NCBI RefSeq assembly: GCF_000716335.1
Contig: NZ_KL591002.1
Location: 417,020 to 481,019, forward strand
DNA length: 64,000 bases
Direction: 5' to 3'
Origin: Streptomyces sp. NRRL S-118
GTDB taxonomy: Bacteria; Actinomycetota; Actinomycetes; Streptomycetales; Streptomycetaceae
A program made the position numbers and the translations under genes. How positions within the stretch are numbered: the stretch's first letter is position 1; each line of letters opens with the position of its first letter. The notes under the pieces were generated by a model. That model was not told where the DNA came from, did no database searches, and saw only the letters and a list, made by a program, of their open reading frames with translations. Positions 26,077 to 33,707 of this stretch are shown piece by piece.

Positions 26077-27570
26077 TCACCGGCGCCCAGCAAACCTTTG
26101 GTCATCCCCTCTTCGTGGAGGTGGCATCGTCGGGTCAAGGAATAGGTCCCACAGCGCCCACACCGCCGAGTCCAGGAGGTCCGGCGAGTCCTCCGTTTCC
26201 CCCTGCCCGACGAACGTCGTCATCTGCTCCTCCAGCTCCGCGAACACCCGCGCCGAGCCCACGTGATGCACACGCGCCTGCTCGTACAGCTGCGCTGTAG
26301 GCGCCGCCCGCGCTCGCTTCCCGCGCGTGGCGTGAACGATTCGCCAGTTCACCGTTGGGTCCACCTGCTCCAGGAGCGCGGGCAGGTAGTCGCCGCCGTT
26401 GTTCGCCTCGATGACCACGCAGTCCGCCCGGTGCTCGTGGTACAGCGTGGCGGCCCGCTTCATCGCCTGCGTCGGCGTGTACCGGTCCTGCTCGCAGTGC
26501 AGCAGATACGCGCGAGGCCGGTCGTCCCCGAACATCGTCTCCACCGGGAACCCGCGTCCCGCCACCGTGAACGCGGTCATGTCCGCGTTCTCGTGGCTCT
26601 TGGTCGCCGGGTCCACGGACACCACCACGCGCTGGAGGTCCGGCAGATGCTCGGGCCGGGGCCGGAAGCCCTCGACCTCCAGCATCCAGCCCTTCCACAG
26701 CGCACCCTCCACGTCCTCGAGTAGCTCGCCGGACAGCTCCTGACGGCCCAGTCGGGTGCCGGCGTATTCCTCCTCCAACTCCTCGCGGGCGGCCGCCGAC
26801 AGGTTCGCGTCGTTCTCCCGCATGTGCCCGCGGGTCAGCACGACCCGAGGCTGTGGTCCGCCCTCCTGATACGCCTTCTCCTGCTCCCGGCCGCGCTCGA
26901 CCAGGCGCTTGACGTGCGGGAGCGGCTTGGGCGTCGTGGAGATGACGACTTGCGGGGTGTCCGCCTCACGCAGGCAGAACCACAGCATGTCGTAGACCTC
27001 TTGCGCGGTGTGCCGTGACCAGGCCGCGTATTCGTCGCACCATGCCTTGTCGAACGCCCAGCCGCGCAGGTTGTCCGGCGTCTCCGCCCCGAATCCGCGG
27101 ATCAGCGTGCCGTTCACCAGGCGCAGCGTGGTCTCGCCGAGCGACGAGTTGTACTTCGCTACCTCCTCCGGCGGGAACACCGACAGCAAGCCGCTCTTGG
27201 GGGACTCGAAGCAGATGTCCCGTACGAGCGTCGCGTTCTTCGCCACCACCGCGATCTGCAAGCCCGGTGTCTGCGCCCACTTCCGGACCGTCTCCGCAGC
27301 CGTCCGTGACTTGCCCCAGCCACGGCCGGTGAGCAGCATCCACACCGTCCACAGCCACAGCGGCTGACGCTGCGCCGCACGGGCATGGTGGTGCAGCCAC
27401 CCCGCGTGGGGCAGCCCGTCACAGTTCGGAACCTCGCACGCCCACCTGCGCGCCGACAGCTCATCGGCCCGTACCAGCGCCGCGACCTCGGCCTTCAGCT
27501 GCTCGTCGCTCATCACCGACGGGTCCGCGAACCCCTCGACCATCCGCCGCTTGGCCCGGCCGCGGCTCAC
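26077..27570 (-). CDS. terL: Phage terminase large subunit
   Basis: 497 residues. The ATPase Walker A is LTGRGWGKSRTAAET near residue 81, Walker B AWCDEYAAW, and the coupling motif ISTTPKP. The nuclease part begins at VVVSVDPATKSHENAD near residue 315 and ends with DLLDSAVWALWDLF, giving the three acidic residues. It packages DNA through the portal and cuts it. The GTG start at 27570 overlaps the small subunit stop (GTGA). It is intact, so packaging activity seems preserved. Confidence 0.9.
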   Translation of the reverse strand: MSRGRAKRRMVEGFADPSVMSDEQLKAEVAALVRADELSARRWACEVPNCDGLPHAGWLHHHARAAQRQPLWLWTVWMLLTGRGWGKSRTAAETVRKWAQTPGLQIAVVAKNATLVRDICFESPKSGLLSVFPPEEVAKYNSSLGETTLRLVNGTLIRGFGAETPDNLRGWAFDKAWCDEYAAWSRHTAQEVYDMLWFCLREADTPQVVISTTPKPLPHVKRLVERGREQEKAYQEGGPQPRVVLTRGHMRENDANLSAAAREELEEEYAGTRLGRQELSGELLEDVEGALWKGWMLEVEGFRPRPEHLPDLQRVVVSVDPATKSHENADMTAFTVAGRGFPVETMFGDDRPRAYLLHCEQDRYTPTQAMKRAATLYHEHRADCVVIEANNGGDYLPALLEQVDPTVNWRIVHATRGKRARAAPTAQLYEQARVHHVGSARVFAELEEQMTTFVGQGETEDSPDLLDSAVWALWDLFLDPTMPPPRRGDDQRFAGRR

Positions 27571-28100
27571 TGCGCGCCCTCCGACAACCGGCGCTCCAGC
27601 TCCCGGCGGAGCTGATCCATCCGAGCCCGGCGCTCCTCGTCCGACAAGGAGGCCACGTCCACGCCCTGGTCCCGGTCCTCGACCGCCCCGGCCGTCGGGG
27701 CCTCACCCACGGCCCGGCGCTCGATCTCCGCCGCGACCTGGATGTAGCGCAGCAGCTCCGACGGCGACAGCTCCCGCGGGTCGAGCGTCTGGAGCCGCGC
27801 AACCGCCTTGCTCTGGACGGCCTGCGCCAACTTCGCGTGCCTGCGGGCGATGTCCCGCCGCGTCTGCGCCTGCTCTGCAAGGAACAGCCGGTCCTGCTCC
27901 CGGTCGTAAGCCGCAGCCCGCATCACCCACGCGAACTGCCGCGACCACCGGCCCAGCAGAGACCGAGACTTATCCAACTCCCGTGCTGCCCTCGTGACAC
28001 TCCGCGCCGGGCCGAGATCGCGGTACACGGCGAACGCCTCGAACGCCTGGACCGACTCCCCGCTCTGCCGCTCCCAGGACTCCACGGTGCCCTCGGCCAC
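27567..28100 (-). CDS. terS: Phage terminase small subunit-like protein
   Basis: 177 residues. A helix-turn-helix-like N-terminal part (AFAVYRDLGPARSVTRAARELDKSRSLLGRWSRQF) should bind the packaging site, followed by a coiled coil (RRDIARRHAKLAQAVQSKAV) for ring assembly and a C-terminal charged helix. Position just before terL with a four-base overlap supports the role. The GTG at 28100 is 25 bases after the ParB-like gene on the same strand. Confidence 0.75.
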   Translation of the reverse strand: MAEGTVESWERQSGESVQAFEAFAVYRDLGPARSVTRAARELDKSRSLLGRWSRQFAWVMRAAAYDREQDRLFLAEQAQTRRDIARRHAKLAQAVQSKAVARLQTLDPRELSPSELLRYIQVAAEIERRAVGEAPTAGAVEDRDQGVDVASLSDEERRARMDQLRRELERRLSEGAQ

Positions 28101-28125
28101 CGCTCACCTCCTGGCCGACGGCCGA

Positions 28126-29028
28126 CTAGTTGCTCTGTGCGGCCAGGACTTCCAGCGCCCGCCACGGCTCGTCGGCCGGCACGGTGCCGTCCTGCACCAT
28201 CCGGTCGATGGCCGCCCGCACGACGGCAGCCGTCTCCACCGGCACGTCCCGAACGCCGAATACCGTCTCCAGCGGCGCCGTCCCCGACCGGGTTGCCTCC
28301 CCGGAGTCCGTGTCGAACCAGCCCTCGGCCAGCTCGCCCAGGTGCCGCTCGAACACAGCGAGGATCACGCCGAGCGCCGTCGCGCTGTTGCCGATCTTGT
28401 ACGCGGCTCGGGAGGTCTCCAGCGCATCGAGCACCGGCTCATACTGCTCCAGCCCGGCCACCCAACGCCGGTCCGCCGTCGCCGTCGACCGGGCCGCGTC
28501 GAACGCGGCCTCGGCCCGCTCCAGCTCATCGGGCAGGAACATGAACTGCACGGACGCGAAGTCGAGGTTCGCCTCGCCCAGGGAGGCGACGTCCACCTTC
28601 TCCAGCAGGTCCAGGACCTTGTCGTCCAGGCCCGTGTACTGCCGCCACTCCACCGACTCCAGCTCGTCGTACAGCTCCTTGAGGATCGCCGGATCGTCCT
28701 GGCCTGCGATGGCGTTGTGCGAGAGCTGGAGGGCGATCTGCCGCTGGCGGGGCAGCGGCTCGTCTATCTGCATCCACCAGATCTGCGACAGGCCGGCCTC
28801 GATCGCGGCCAAGGTGCGGTGGTTGCCAGACAGGACGACCAGCCGCCCCGTCTCGCGGTCGTTCCACACCAGCGGCGTCGAGGTCAGACAGCCATCCCGC
28901 TCGATGTTCGCCACGAGCTGCCGGAACTGCTCGTGCGGCAGGAACCGCGCATTGACGTCGAGCAGCGTCAGCGTGCGCGGATCGCCCTGCACCATCTGCG
29001 GCGGGGCGAGGCGAGTGGTCTCTTCCAC
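28126..29028 (-). CDS. ParB-like nuclease-domain protein
   Basis: 300 residues from GTG 29028, two bases after the stop of the preceding gene. The ParB/Sulfiredoxin fold is in the first 110 residues: LTLLDVNARFLPHEQFRQLV, PLVWNDRETGRLVVLSGNHRTLAAIEAGL. The ParB Arg-rich box is replaced by SGNHRT, the phage variant seen next to terminases. The remainder is helical and unassigned. It may bind a phage DNA site or handle modified DNA; the coupling to the Mom-like gene upstream suggests a joint task. Confidence 0.75.
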   Translation of the reverse strand: MEETTRLAPPQMVQGDPRTLTLLDVNARFLPHEQFRQLVANIERDGCLTSTPLVWNDRETGRLVVLSGNHRTLAAIEAGLSQIWWMQIDEPLPRQRQIALQLSHNAIAGQDDPAILKELYDELESVEWRQYTGLDDKVLDLLEKVDVASLGEANLDFASVQFMFLPDELERAEAAFDAARSTATADRRWVAGLEQYEPVLDALETSRAAYKIGNSATALGVILAVFERHLGELAEGWFDTDSGEATRSGTAPLETVFGVRDVPVETAAVVRAAIDRMVQDGTVPADEPWRALEVLAAQSN

Positions 29029-29030
29029 GG

Positions 29031-30365
29031 TCAGACTCCCGTCTTCGTCGTCGGGGCGCCCCACCGCTTCGCCCACATCTGAAGGGCCTCGGCCAGCGTG
29101 TGCTGGCCCATCGCCCCCTGGTACTGGAGCTGGAACTTCCAGCCGTCCTCGTTCGACGGGCCGCGCTTGTGCAGCCGCAGCAGCCCGCGGTACTTCATCG
29201 ACACCGGGTTGTTGCTGAACGCTGTCGTCGCCACCCTGCGGATCCGCCGCGAGAACGCCCGCTGGCACAGCAGCTGCGCTTCGCTGGACATGGCCGCGAG
29301 CACGATCAGCTTCGACAACCGCGGGTAGTCGGTCGGTGCGACCGCGAAGTCCGAGAGCACGTACGCCTCGTCGGGAGAGAACGTGCTCGGAGCCATCGCG
29401 AACACGCCCAGGAGCCGCCCCCGGCCGTCCTTCACCGCAACGGCCAGGTTCGCCGCACCCGGCGCGATCCGCGGGTTGAGGTAGCGGGAGCGCAGCGCGT
29501 TGAACTGGCCAGGCTTCAGCAGCGACAGCGTGAGCGGGCCGACCAGTTCGTCACCCTCGCGCAGGCGGGGGACCTTCACCGGCTCGATCGGCTGGCGCGG
29601 GGCGACGATCCTCGTCCGGGCCTGGCTGGCGTACACGTAGAAGGGAGCGGCGCGCGGCGTCACCTTGATCACGCCACGCAGGTACGGGTGCAGCTCGGGA
29701 ACGTCGTGATTGGAGGCCGTCAGCCAGTACGGCCGGTCCGTGATCGCGCCGAGCACGCTGACCACGTCGTCGTCGGACAGCGGCTCGTACTCGGGCGCGT
29801 CCCAGGTGAAGTGCGCCTCCAGCGGCTCATACAGCTTCTCGTAGCCACCGCCGTAGAAGGGAGGGAAGGAGCACACCGGGGCGTCACGGGGAACCTTGTG
29901 GAGCCAGGAGCGCACGTCCTCCACCTCGTACGAGGCGAGTTCGATGTCCGAGCCGGACAGCCGCTCGACCGTCTCCGCGTGCTTGACCTTCCACTGCTCC
30001 CGGTAGGAGCGGACGACCCGCTCGTGCCACAGCCCCTCGCGGCCGACGCTGGCGAGGAACCGCGTGCCGAGCATGAGCGTGGCGACGGTGCCGACCCCGT
30101 CGTCCAAGAAGTCCGCGAGCCAGCCGAGTTCGTCTCGGCTCTCCTCGCGGAGCTGGATGCCGACCGGTTGCCGGGTGAGCCACCGGCCGACCGCGCTGGT
30201 GTAGATGGAAACGTCTGAGGAGTGCAGGGCGAAGCCCATGCCGGCCACGCTGCGCTCGATGGTGAAGTTGCCGCAGCACGGGATGTACACCGGGCCGCTC
30301 GGCCAGCCGCTGGCGGTCTCGCGCACCATGGAGCGCATGGGGCCCGGGATGGTGCCCTGGAACAT
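29031..30365 (-). CDS. Fusion: degenerate adenine-methylase-like domain plus Mom-like acetyltransferase domain
   Basis: 444 residues from ATG 30365 (GGGAGG upstream). The N-terminal 270 residues look like a D12-class adenine methyltransferase: a SAM-binding-like YIPCCGNFTIE near residue 28 and, at 166-175, SFPPFYGGGYE where active enzymes have DPPY. The C-terminal part (about 300-430) is GNAT-like with VAVKDGRGRLLGVFAM, YVLSDFAVAPTDYPRLSKLIV and SNNPVSMKYRGLLRLHKR, resembling the Mu Mom DNA-modification enzyme. The likely role is chemical modification of element DNA to escape restriction. The aspartate lost from the motif suggests the first domain binds but does not methylate. Family assignment is by eye. 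Confidence 0.55.
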   Translation of the reverse strand: MFQGTIPGPMRSMVRETASGWPSGPVYIPCCGNFTIERSVAGMGFALHSSDVSIYTSAVGRWLTRQPVGIQLREESRDELGWLADFLDDGVGTVATLMLGTRFLASVGREGLWHERVVRSYREQWKVKHAETVERLSGSDIELASYEVEDVRSWLHKVPRDAPVCSFPPFYGGGYEKLYEPLEAHFTWDAPEYEPLSDDDVVSVLGAITDRPYWLTASNHDVPELHPYLRGVIKVTPRAAPFYVYASQARTRIVAPRQPIEPVKVPRLREGDELVGPLTLSLLKPGQFNALRSRYLNPRIAPGAANLAVAVKDGRGRLLGVFAMAPSTFSPDEAYVLSDFAVAPTDYPRLSKLIVLAAMSSEAQLLCQRAFSRRIRRVATTAFSNNPVSMKYRGLLRLHKRGPSNEDGWKFQLQYQGAMGQHTLAEALQMWAKRWGAPTTKTGV

Positions 30366-30465
30366 CTCTCGCCTCCCGACGAACGACAGCGCCCGGCCTC
30401 GGCAGGGTGCCGCGGCCGGGCGCTGCGCTGGAACCTTACACAGGGAGCAGGCAGCCCCTTGAAAT

Positions 30466-30481
30466 AATGTCACCTATTTCT
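30466..30481 (-). promoter_or_regulatory. Recurrent 12-base motif, copy A
   Basis: On the minus strand AAATAGGTGACATTATT lies about 100 bases upstream of the Mom-like gene. The core ATAGGTSACATT recurs at 32702-32713 (minus) and 35500-35511 (plus), always between genes of this element. A shared operator or promoter element is likely. Confidence 0.5.
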
Positions 30482-30499
30482 GAGGCGCGGCTCCGACGC

Positions 30500-30901
30500 T
30501 CAGATCAAGGTGCCCTGCTGATCCATCGGGGACAGCTCCCGCACCTCGTCTCCCGTGACGTCCTTCCACCAGGCGGCGAACACGCGGCGGTGGCACCACA
30601 GGCCCGGCTTGGCCAGGTCCTCGAAGCAGAGCAGCACCAGTCGGTGATCACCCTCGGCCTGCGTGATCTGCCGCAGCCGCGCGGCGATCCGCTCGGGCCC
30701 GAGCTGGTCGAGGTCGGCCCGGTAGGCCGTCGTGAACTCGGGCTCAGACTGGGAGAGGTAGTCCCGACGCGGCGCGAGCTCCCGCACCGAGTGGGTGAGG
30801 GAGTAGGGGAGTTTGAAGCGGGGAGCGCCCAGGGTGATGCGTACCGGCACCCCTTGCGGGCGCTGGAACGCCTGGAACCGGTTGGTGAACAGAGTGAGCA
30901 C
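30500..30901 (-). CDS. DUF488-like protein
   Basis: 133 residues from GTG 30901, chosen because GAAAGGAATGG lies 5-15 bases upstream and the product begins VLTLFTNRFQAF. The features LLCFEDLAKPGLWCHRRVFAAWW match the end of DUF488 proteins (LLCxE, CHR), and the N-terminal TNRF resembles their start. The family has unknown function and is common in actinobacterial phages and plasmids. It lies in the early part of the minus-strand operon between the ParB gene and the Mom-like gene. Confidence 0.7.
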   Translation of the reverse strand: MLTLFTNRFQAFQRPQGVPVRITLGAPRFKLPYSLTHSVRELAPRRDYLSQSEPEFTTAYRADLDQLGPERIAARLRQITQAEGDHRLVLLCFEDLAKPGLWCHRRVFAAWWKDVTGDEVRELSPMDQQGTLI

Positions 30902-30923
30902 GTAGCCATTCCTTTCATGGTGC

Positions 30924-31127
30924 TCAGATGCCGGGGTGCGTCGGCGTCGCCGCCGGCGGCCCCCAGTGACCGATGATGCCGCCCGCTCGGATCTTGGGGG
31001 TCTGAGCGGCACCGGGCGCGTAGGGAAAGCCCCCCTGCGCGCCCGGCTCGGGCCGAAACGGGTTGGAATTCGGAGAGGAATTCAAGCGGAAAGAGGCGCG
31101 GTCGGAATTCCGGCCGCGCCCACTCAC
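30924..31127 (-). CDS. Small Pro/Gly-rich hypothetical protein
   Basis: A 67-residue frame from GTG 31127 filling the gap between the ParB and DUF488-like genes, with 22 and 49 bases on either side. The product is Ser/Asn-rich then Pro/Gly-rich (PGAQGGFPYAPGAAQTPKI) with no known domain. The spacing fits an operon member, but the start site is weak and it could be non-coding. Confidence 0.35.
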   Translation of the reverse strand: MSGRGRNSDRASFRLNSSPNSNPFRPEPGAQGGFPYAPGAAQTPKIRAGGIIGHWGPPAATPTHPGI

Positions 31128-31176
31128 CCAAACCCACAGGAGAAGAGGGGCACGACCGCCGCCGCGCCCCTCCGGC

Positions 31177-32319
31177 CTACTTCACTGCCGCTTCCGCCTT
31201 CTTGGCAGGCGTCCGGCGCGCCGGGGCCTTCGCACCCGCGGCCGTGCGCGCCGCGGGCTTCGGGCCGGGCTTGGCCGCCGCCTTCTTCGCCGTGGACTGT
31301 GGCTCGTCCGCCGCCTTCGCCTCCGGCTTCTCGGCCTTCACCTCCGGCTTGGCCGCCGCCTCGGACTTCTTCGCAGCCGCCGCCTCCTGCTGGACCTCAA
31401 CGGCCGCCTTGTTGAACTCCTCGGCCATGGCCCGCTGGATGCCCTGCGCCTTGCTCAGCAGGTTCCGCACCATCTGCACCTTGGCGTACAGGCGGCCGAC
31501 GACCCGCAGGTGACGGGCGAGGTCGTCACCGAGGATGACGGCCAGGTCCTCCGGCTTCTTCTCCGCCAGCTCCTCCAGCAGCGGGATCAGCACCTCCTCC
31601 GCCTTGCCGAGCCCGTCCTTCGTCTTGGCCTTGGCCTTCTTCTGCTTCTCCTGCTCCTCGGCCGTCGGCGCCTTCTCGTTGGTGAGGGAGGTCTGCTGCT
31701 CCATCATCTTGAGGCCGTTGGCGAAGTGCTGCGCCTCGGCCTCGCTGTCGAAGTCACCGCGCACGTACCGCATGGCCGCCACCATCTGGTTCGCCGGGTT
31801 GAGCTGGGCGATGTGCCAGGCGAGGTTGTTCTTGATCTGCCCCTGGTCGACCATCTCGGCCACCTCGGGGCGCAGGGTGAGCAGGCCCAGCCGCCAGGTG
31901 ATGTGCGTCTCCGTCTTGCCGAACTGCTTGGCGATCTTCGCCGGAGTCCATCCGGCGGCCTTGAGGTCGGCGTACGCACCGGCCTCCTCCATGATCGTCA
32001 TGTCCGCGCGGTTGACGTTCTCAGCGATGCTAAGGACGTACGCCTCTTCCTCGGTGGCGCCCTCGACGACCTTCGCCGGGATGACCTCCAGGCCGGCTGC
32101 CTGGCAGGACCGCCAGCGCCGCTCGCCCGCGATCAGCATGTAGGGGACCTTGGCGCCCTCGACCGGCCGGACGACGACCGGCTGGAGGAGGCCGTTCTCC
32201 TTGATGCTGTTGGTCAGTTCCTCCTGCGCCTCCCCCGAGAAGAACTTCCTCGGCTGCTCCGGGTTGGGGGCGATCTCGCTGACCTTGATATTGATGAACT
32301 CGCCCTTGATGTCAGCCAT
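31177..32319 (-). CDS. ParB-family DNA-binding protein with histone H1-like tail
   Basis: 380 residues from ATG 32319 (GAAAGG upstream). The N-terminal ParB domain has FINIKVSEIAPNPEQPRKFF, the CTP/DNA box AGERRWRSCQAAGL and IAENVNRADMTIMEEAGAY; the central helix-turn-helix is WTPAKIAKQFGKTETHI. The last 100 residues are Lys/Ala/Pro-rich (AAAKPGPKPAARTA, PARRTPAKKAEA) like histone H1. No parA partner is present. It may organise the element's DNA or regulate the operon it heads. The promoter just upstream contains a palindrome. Confidence 0.82.
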   Translation of the reverse strand: MADIKGEFINIKVSEIAPNPEQPRKFFSGEAQEELTNSIKENGLLQPVVVRPVEGAKVPYMLIAGERRWRSCQAAGLEVIPAKVVEGATEEEAYVLSIAENVNRADMTIMEEAGAYADLKAAGWTPAKIAKQFGKTETHITWRLGLLTLRPEVAEMVDQGQIKNNLAWHIAQLNPANQMVAAMRYVRGDFDSEAEAQHFANGLKMMEQQTSLTNEKAPTAEEQEKQKKAKAKTKDGLGKAEEVLIPLLEELAEKKPEDLAVILGDDLARHLRVVGRLYAKVQMVRNLLSKAQGIQRAMAEEFNKAAVEVQQEAAAAKKSEAAAKPEVKAEKPEAKAADEPQSTAKKAAAKPGPKPAARTAAGAKAPARRTPAKKAEAAVK

Positions 32320-32375
32320 TGTCCCGCGCCTTTCGTGAATTCCGTTAGGGTGTTTCCCTTTGTTCTTACACTTAT

Positions 32376-32403
32376 ATCTTAATGGCGGATACCGCCAAAG
32401 CAA
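32376..32403 (-). promoter_or_regulatory. Promoter of the packaging operon with palindromic operator
   Basis: On the minus strand TTGCTT (32403-32398) and TAAGAT (32381-32376) are separated by 16 bases. The spacer is almost exactly the palindrome TGGCGG-TAT-CCGCCA (32397-32383). A repressor bound there would block RNA polymerase. The region is AT-rich for this genome and the ParB ATG follows about 57 bases later. Confidence 0.6.
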
Positions 32404-32489
32404 GTTCAGAACTTTTTTAATTCAAGGGAATTCAGAAAGGGGAATTCACTGCATTCCCGAATACCCCTCCCTGGGTGCGGACATGAGAG

Positions 32490-32521
32490 AGCCCGCCACG
32501 ACCAAGCGGTCACGGCGGGCT
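32490..32521. terminator. Hairpin AGCCCGCC/GGCGGGCT
   Basis: An 8-base perfect stem with a 16-base loop in the gene-free stretch 32320-32747. It may end transcription coming from the small minus-strand gene at 32748-32921 before the packaging promoter. Confidence 0.45.
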
Positions 32522-32562
32522 GGCTCCCGTCACGCACCCCGACGGCCGCACCGGACGGCCAA

Positions 32563-32607
32563 CTCCTCGCCGGGCGGGGCGCGGGGGGTCGGCCGCCCGG
32601 CGAGGAG
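32563..32607. terminator. Strong 15-base-pair hairpin
   Basis: CTCCTCGCCGGGCGG (32563-32577) pairs perfectly with CCGCCCGGCGAGGAG (32593-32607) around a 15-base G-rich loop. It is a strong candidate terminator insulating the packaging operon from the regulatory region. No U-tract is visible, as is usual in Streptomyces. Confidence 0.55.
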
Positions 32608-32701
32608 TAGGGAAGGACGCCGCTGACGCGACGCTGCCGTGCGGGACTCCTGCGGCTGCTGCACCCGCCCGACATGTCAAAACGTACAGCAGCAGCTCAA
32701 A

Positions 32702-32716
32702 AATGTCACCTATCTT
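32702..32716 (-). promoter_or_regulatory. Recurrent 12-base motif, copy B
   Basis: The minus strand reads AGATAGGTGACATTTTTGAG downstream of the small gene at 32748-32921. It is identical to copy A over the 12-base core. A TACGTT hexamer follows 17 bases after GTGACA on this strand, so the motif could overlap a -35 element. Confidence 0.5.
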
Positions 32717-32747
32717 GCCTCCGCCTGGGCGCTGGTCACCCTGTGAC

Positions 32748-32921
32748 TCAACAGCACCCATCCTTTTGCAGGTCGTCGCCTGGCTCCCTGCCGCGCATAC
32801 CGGCCTGCCACTCCAGCAGCTTTCGGGCCTCCTGGCGGGTCGAGACGCCTGCCCCACCCCGAAGCAAACACGGGGGCTGCTTGGCCAGTTCAGCGATCCG
32901 CCGCTCGTCGATTTCGGACAT
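32748..32921 (-). CDS. Small hypothetical protein
   Basis: 57 residues from ATG 32921, which has a good GGGAGG six bases upstream. The product begins MSEIDERRIAELAKQPP and continues CLLRGGAGVSTRQEARKLLEWQAG; it is mostly helical and charged, like small phage or plasmid regulatory proteins. No family recognised. It is divergent from the XRE regulator gene, with about 240 bases of shared upstream DNA. Confidence 0.55.
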   Translation of the reverse strand: MSEIDERRIAELAKQPPCLLRGGAGVSTRQEARKLLEWQAGMRGREPGDDLQKDGCC

Positions 32922-33164
32922 GCGATTCCTCCCGTGAACGGCAAGCGCGCCGCCTTCGCCCGCCCAGATGCGACTTCCTCGACAGCCCACCAAGAGGCAG
33001 GCAACGGAGCGCGTGACGCCCGCAGTTCACCCGCCGGCTCCCCCGAGGAAACTGTCCAACAAACCCTATAACCCCTCCGAGCTGCGAGGTATCGTAGAGG
33101 CAGGGACGATTGTTACCGGCCAGTCACCTGCGGCGAGCATACGACACGGCCAGAGAAGGCGGAC

Positions 33165-33707
33165 ATGACAGACACCACTGACCGGCGTCAACTCATGAGC
33201 CTTGCCTCGAAGTTGCTCGTCCTGCTGCGACTGCGCCGTGATCCGGACGGGTTCACTCCCAGCGCCCGGGACGTCGCAGATGCGACGACCCCAGCGGGAC
33301 AGTGGAAGCCCCTGCTGTCGCACGGCACCGTCAATAGCCTGATGAACGGCACCAGTAGCAACCCCAGATCGTCTACACTCACCGCGCTTGCTCAGGCACT
33401 CGACGCCCCGGCCGCGTTCCTGCTCCCAGGACGGGAGTGGGACGACCTCGCAGCCCTGTCCGTGTATCAGGAGCGCCCAGAGGCCCGCGAAGTCCTGCGT
33501 TTAATGCAGGGCCTTGAAGTGCAGGACATTCTTGAAATCAGTTCAAAGCTCCGGGAGATCCGTGGTCGCAGGGGACTACCCGAAGAGGTCCCCACGATCC
33601 CCCCACCTCCCCCCGGCGTCGACCAGCCCCGCGAGGGCAGACCACGCCGCCGGCTGAGCCTGCACGAAGCCGCTGAGAGGGCAGCGGATGATCTGGAAGG
33701 ACGTTGA
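33165..33707 (+). CDS. XRE-type helix-turn-helix transcriptional regulator
   Basis: 180 residues. The HTH lies near residues 30-80: SARDVADATTPAGQWKPLL, HGTVNSLMNGTSS, STLTALAQALDAPAAFLLPG. The middle is helical (EAREVLRLMQGLEVQDILEIS) and the C-terminal third is Pro/Arg-rich. It is a candidate repressor of the mobile element. The ATG at 33165 has AGAAGG upstream. Its stop overlaps the membrane protein start (TTGA), so the two are coupled; this pairing recurs in Streptomyces genomes. Confidence 0.78.
   Translation: MTDTTDRRQLMSLASKLLVLLRLRRDPDGFTPSARDVADATTPAGQWKPLLSHGTVNSLMNGTSSNPRSSTLTALAQALDAPAAFLLPGREWDDLAALSVYQERPEAREVLRLMQGLEVQDILEISSKLREIRGRRGLPEEVPTIPPPPPGVDQPREGRPRRRLSLHEAAERAADDLEGR

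Noticed and set aside
32510..33004. A 164-residue minus-strand frame over the hairpins
   Set aside because: It runs through two strong hairpins and covers the better-supported 57-residue gene in another frame.
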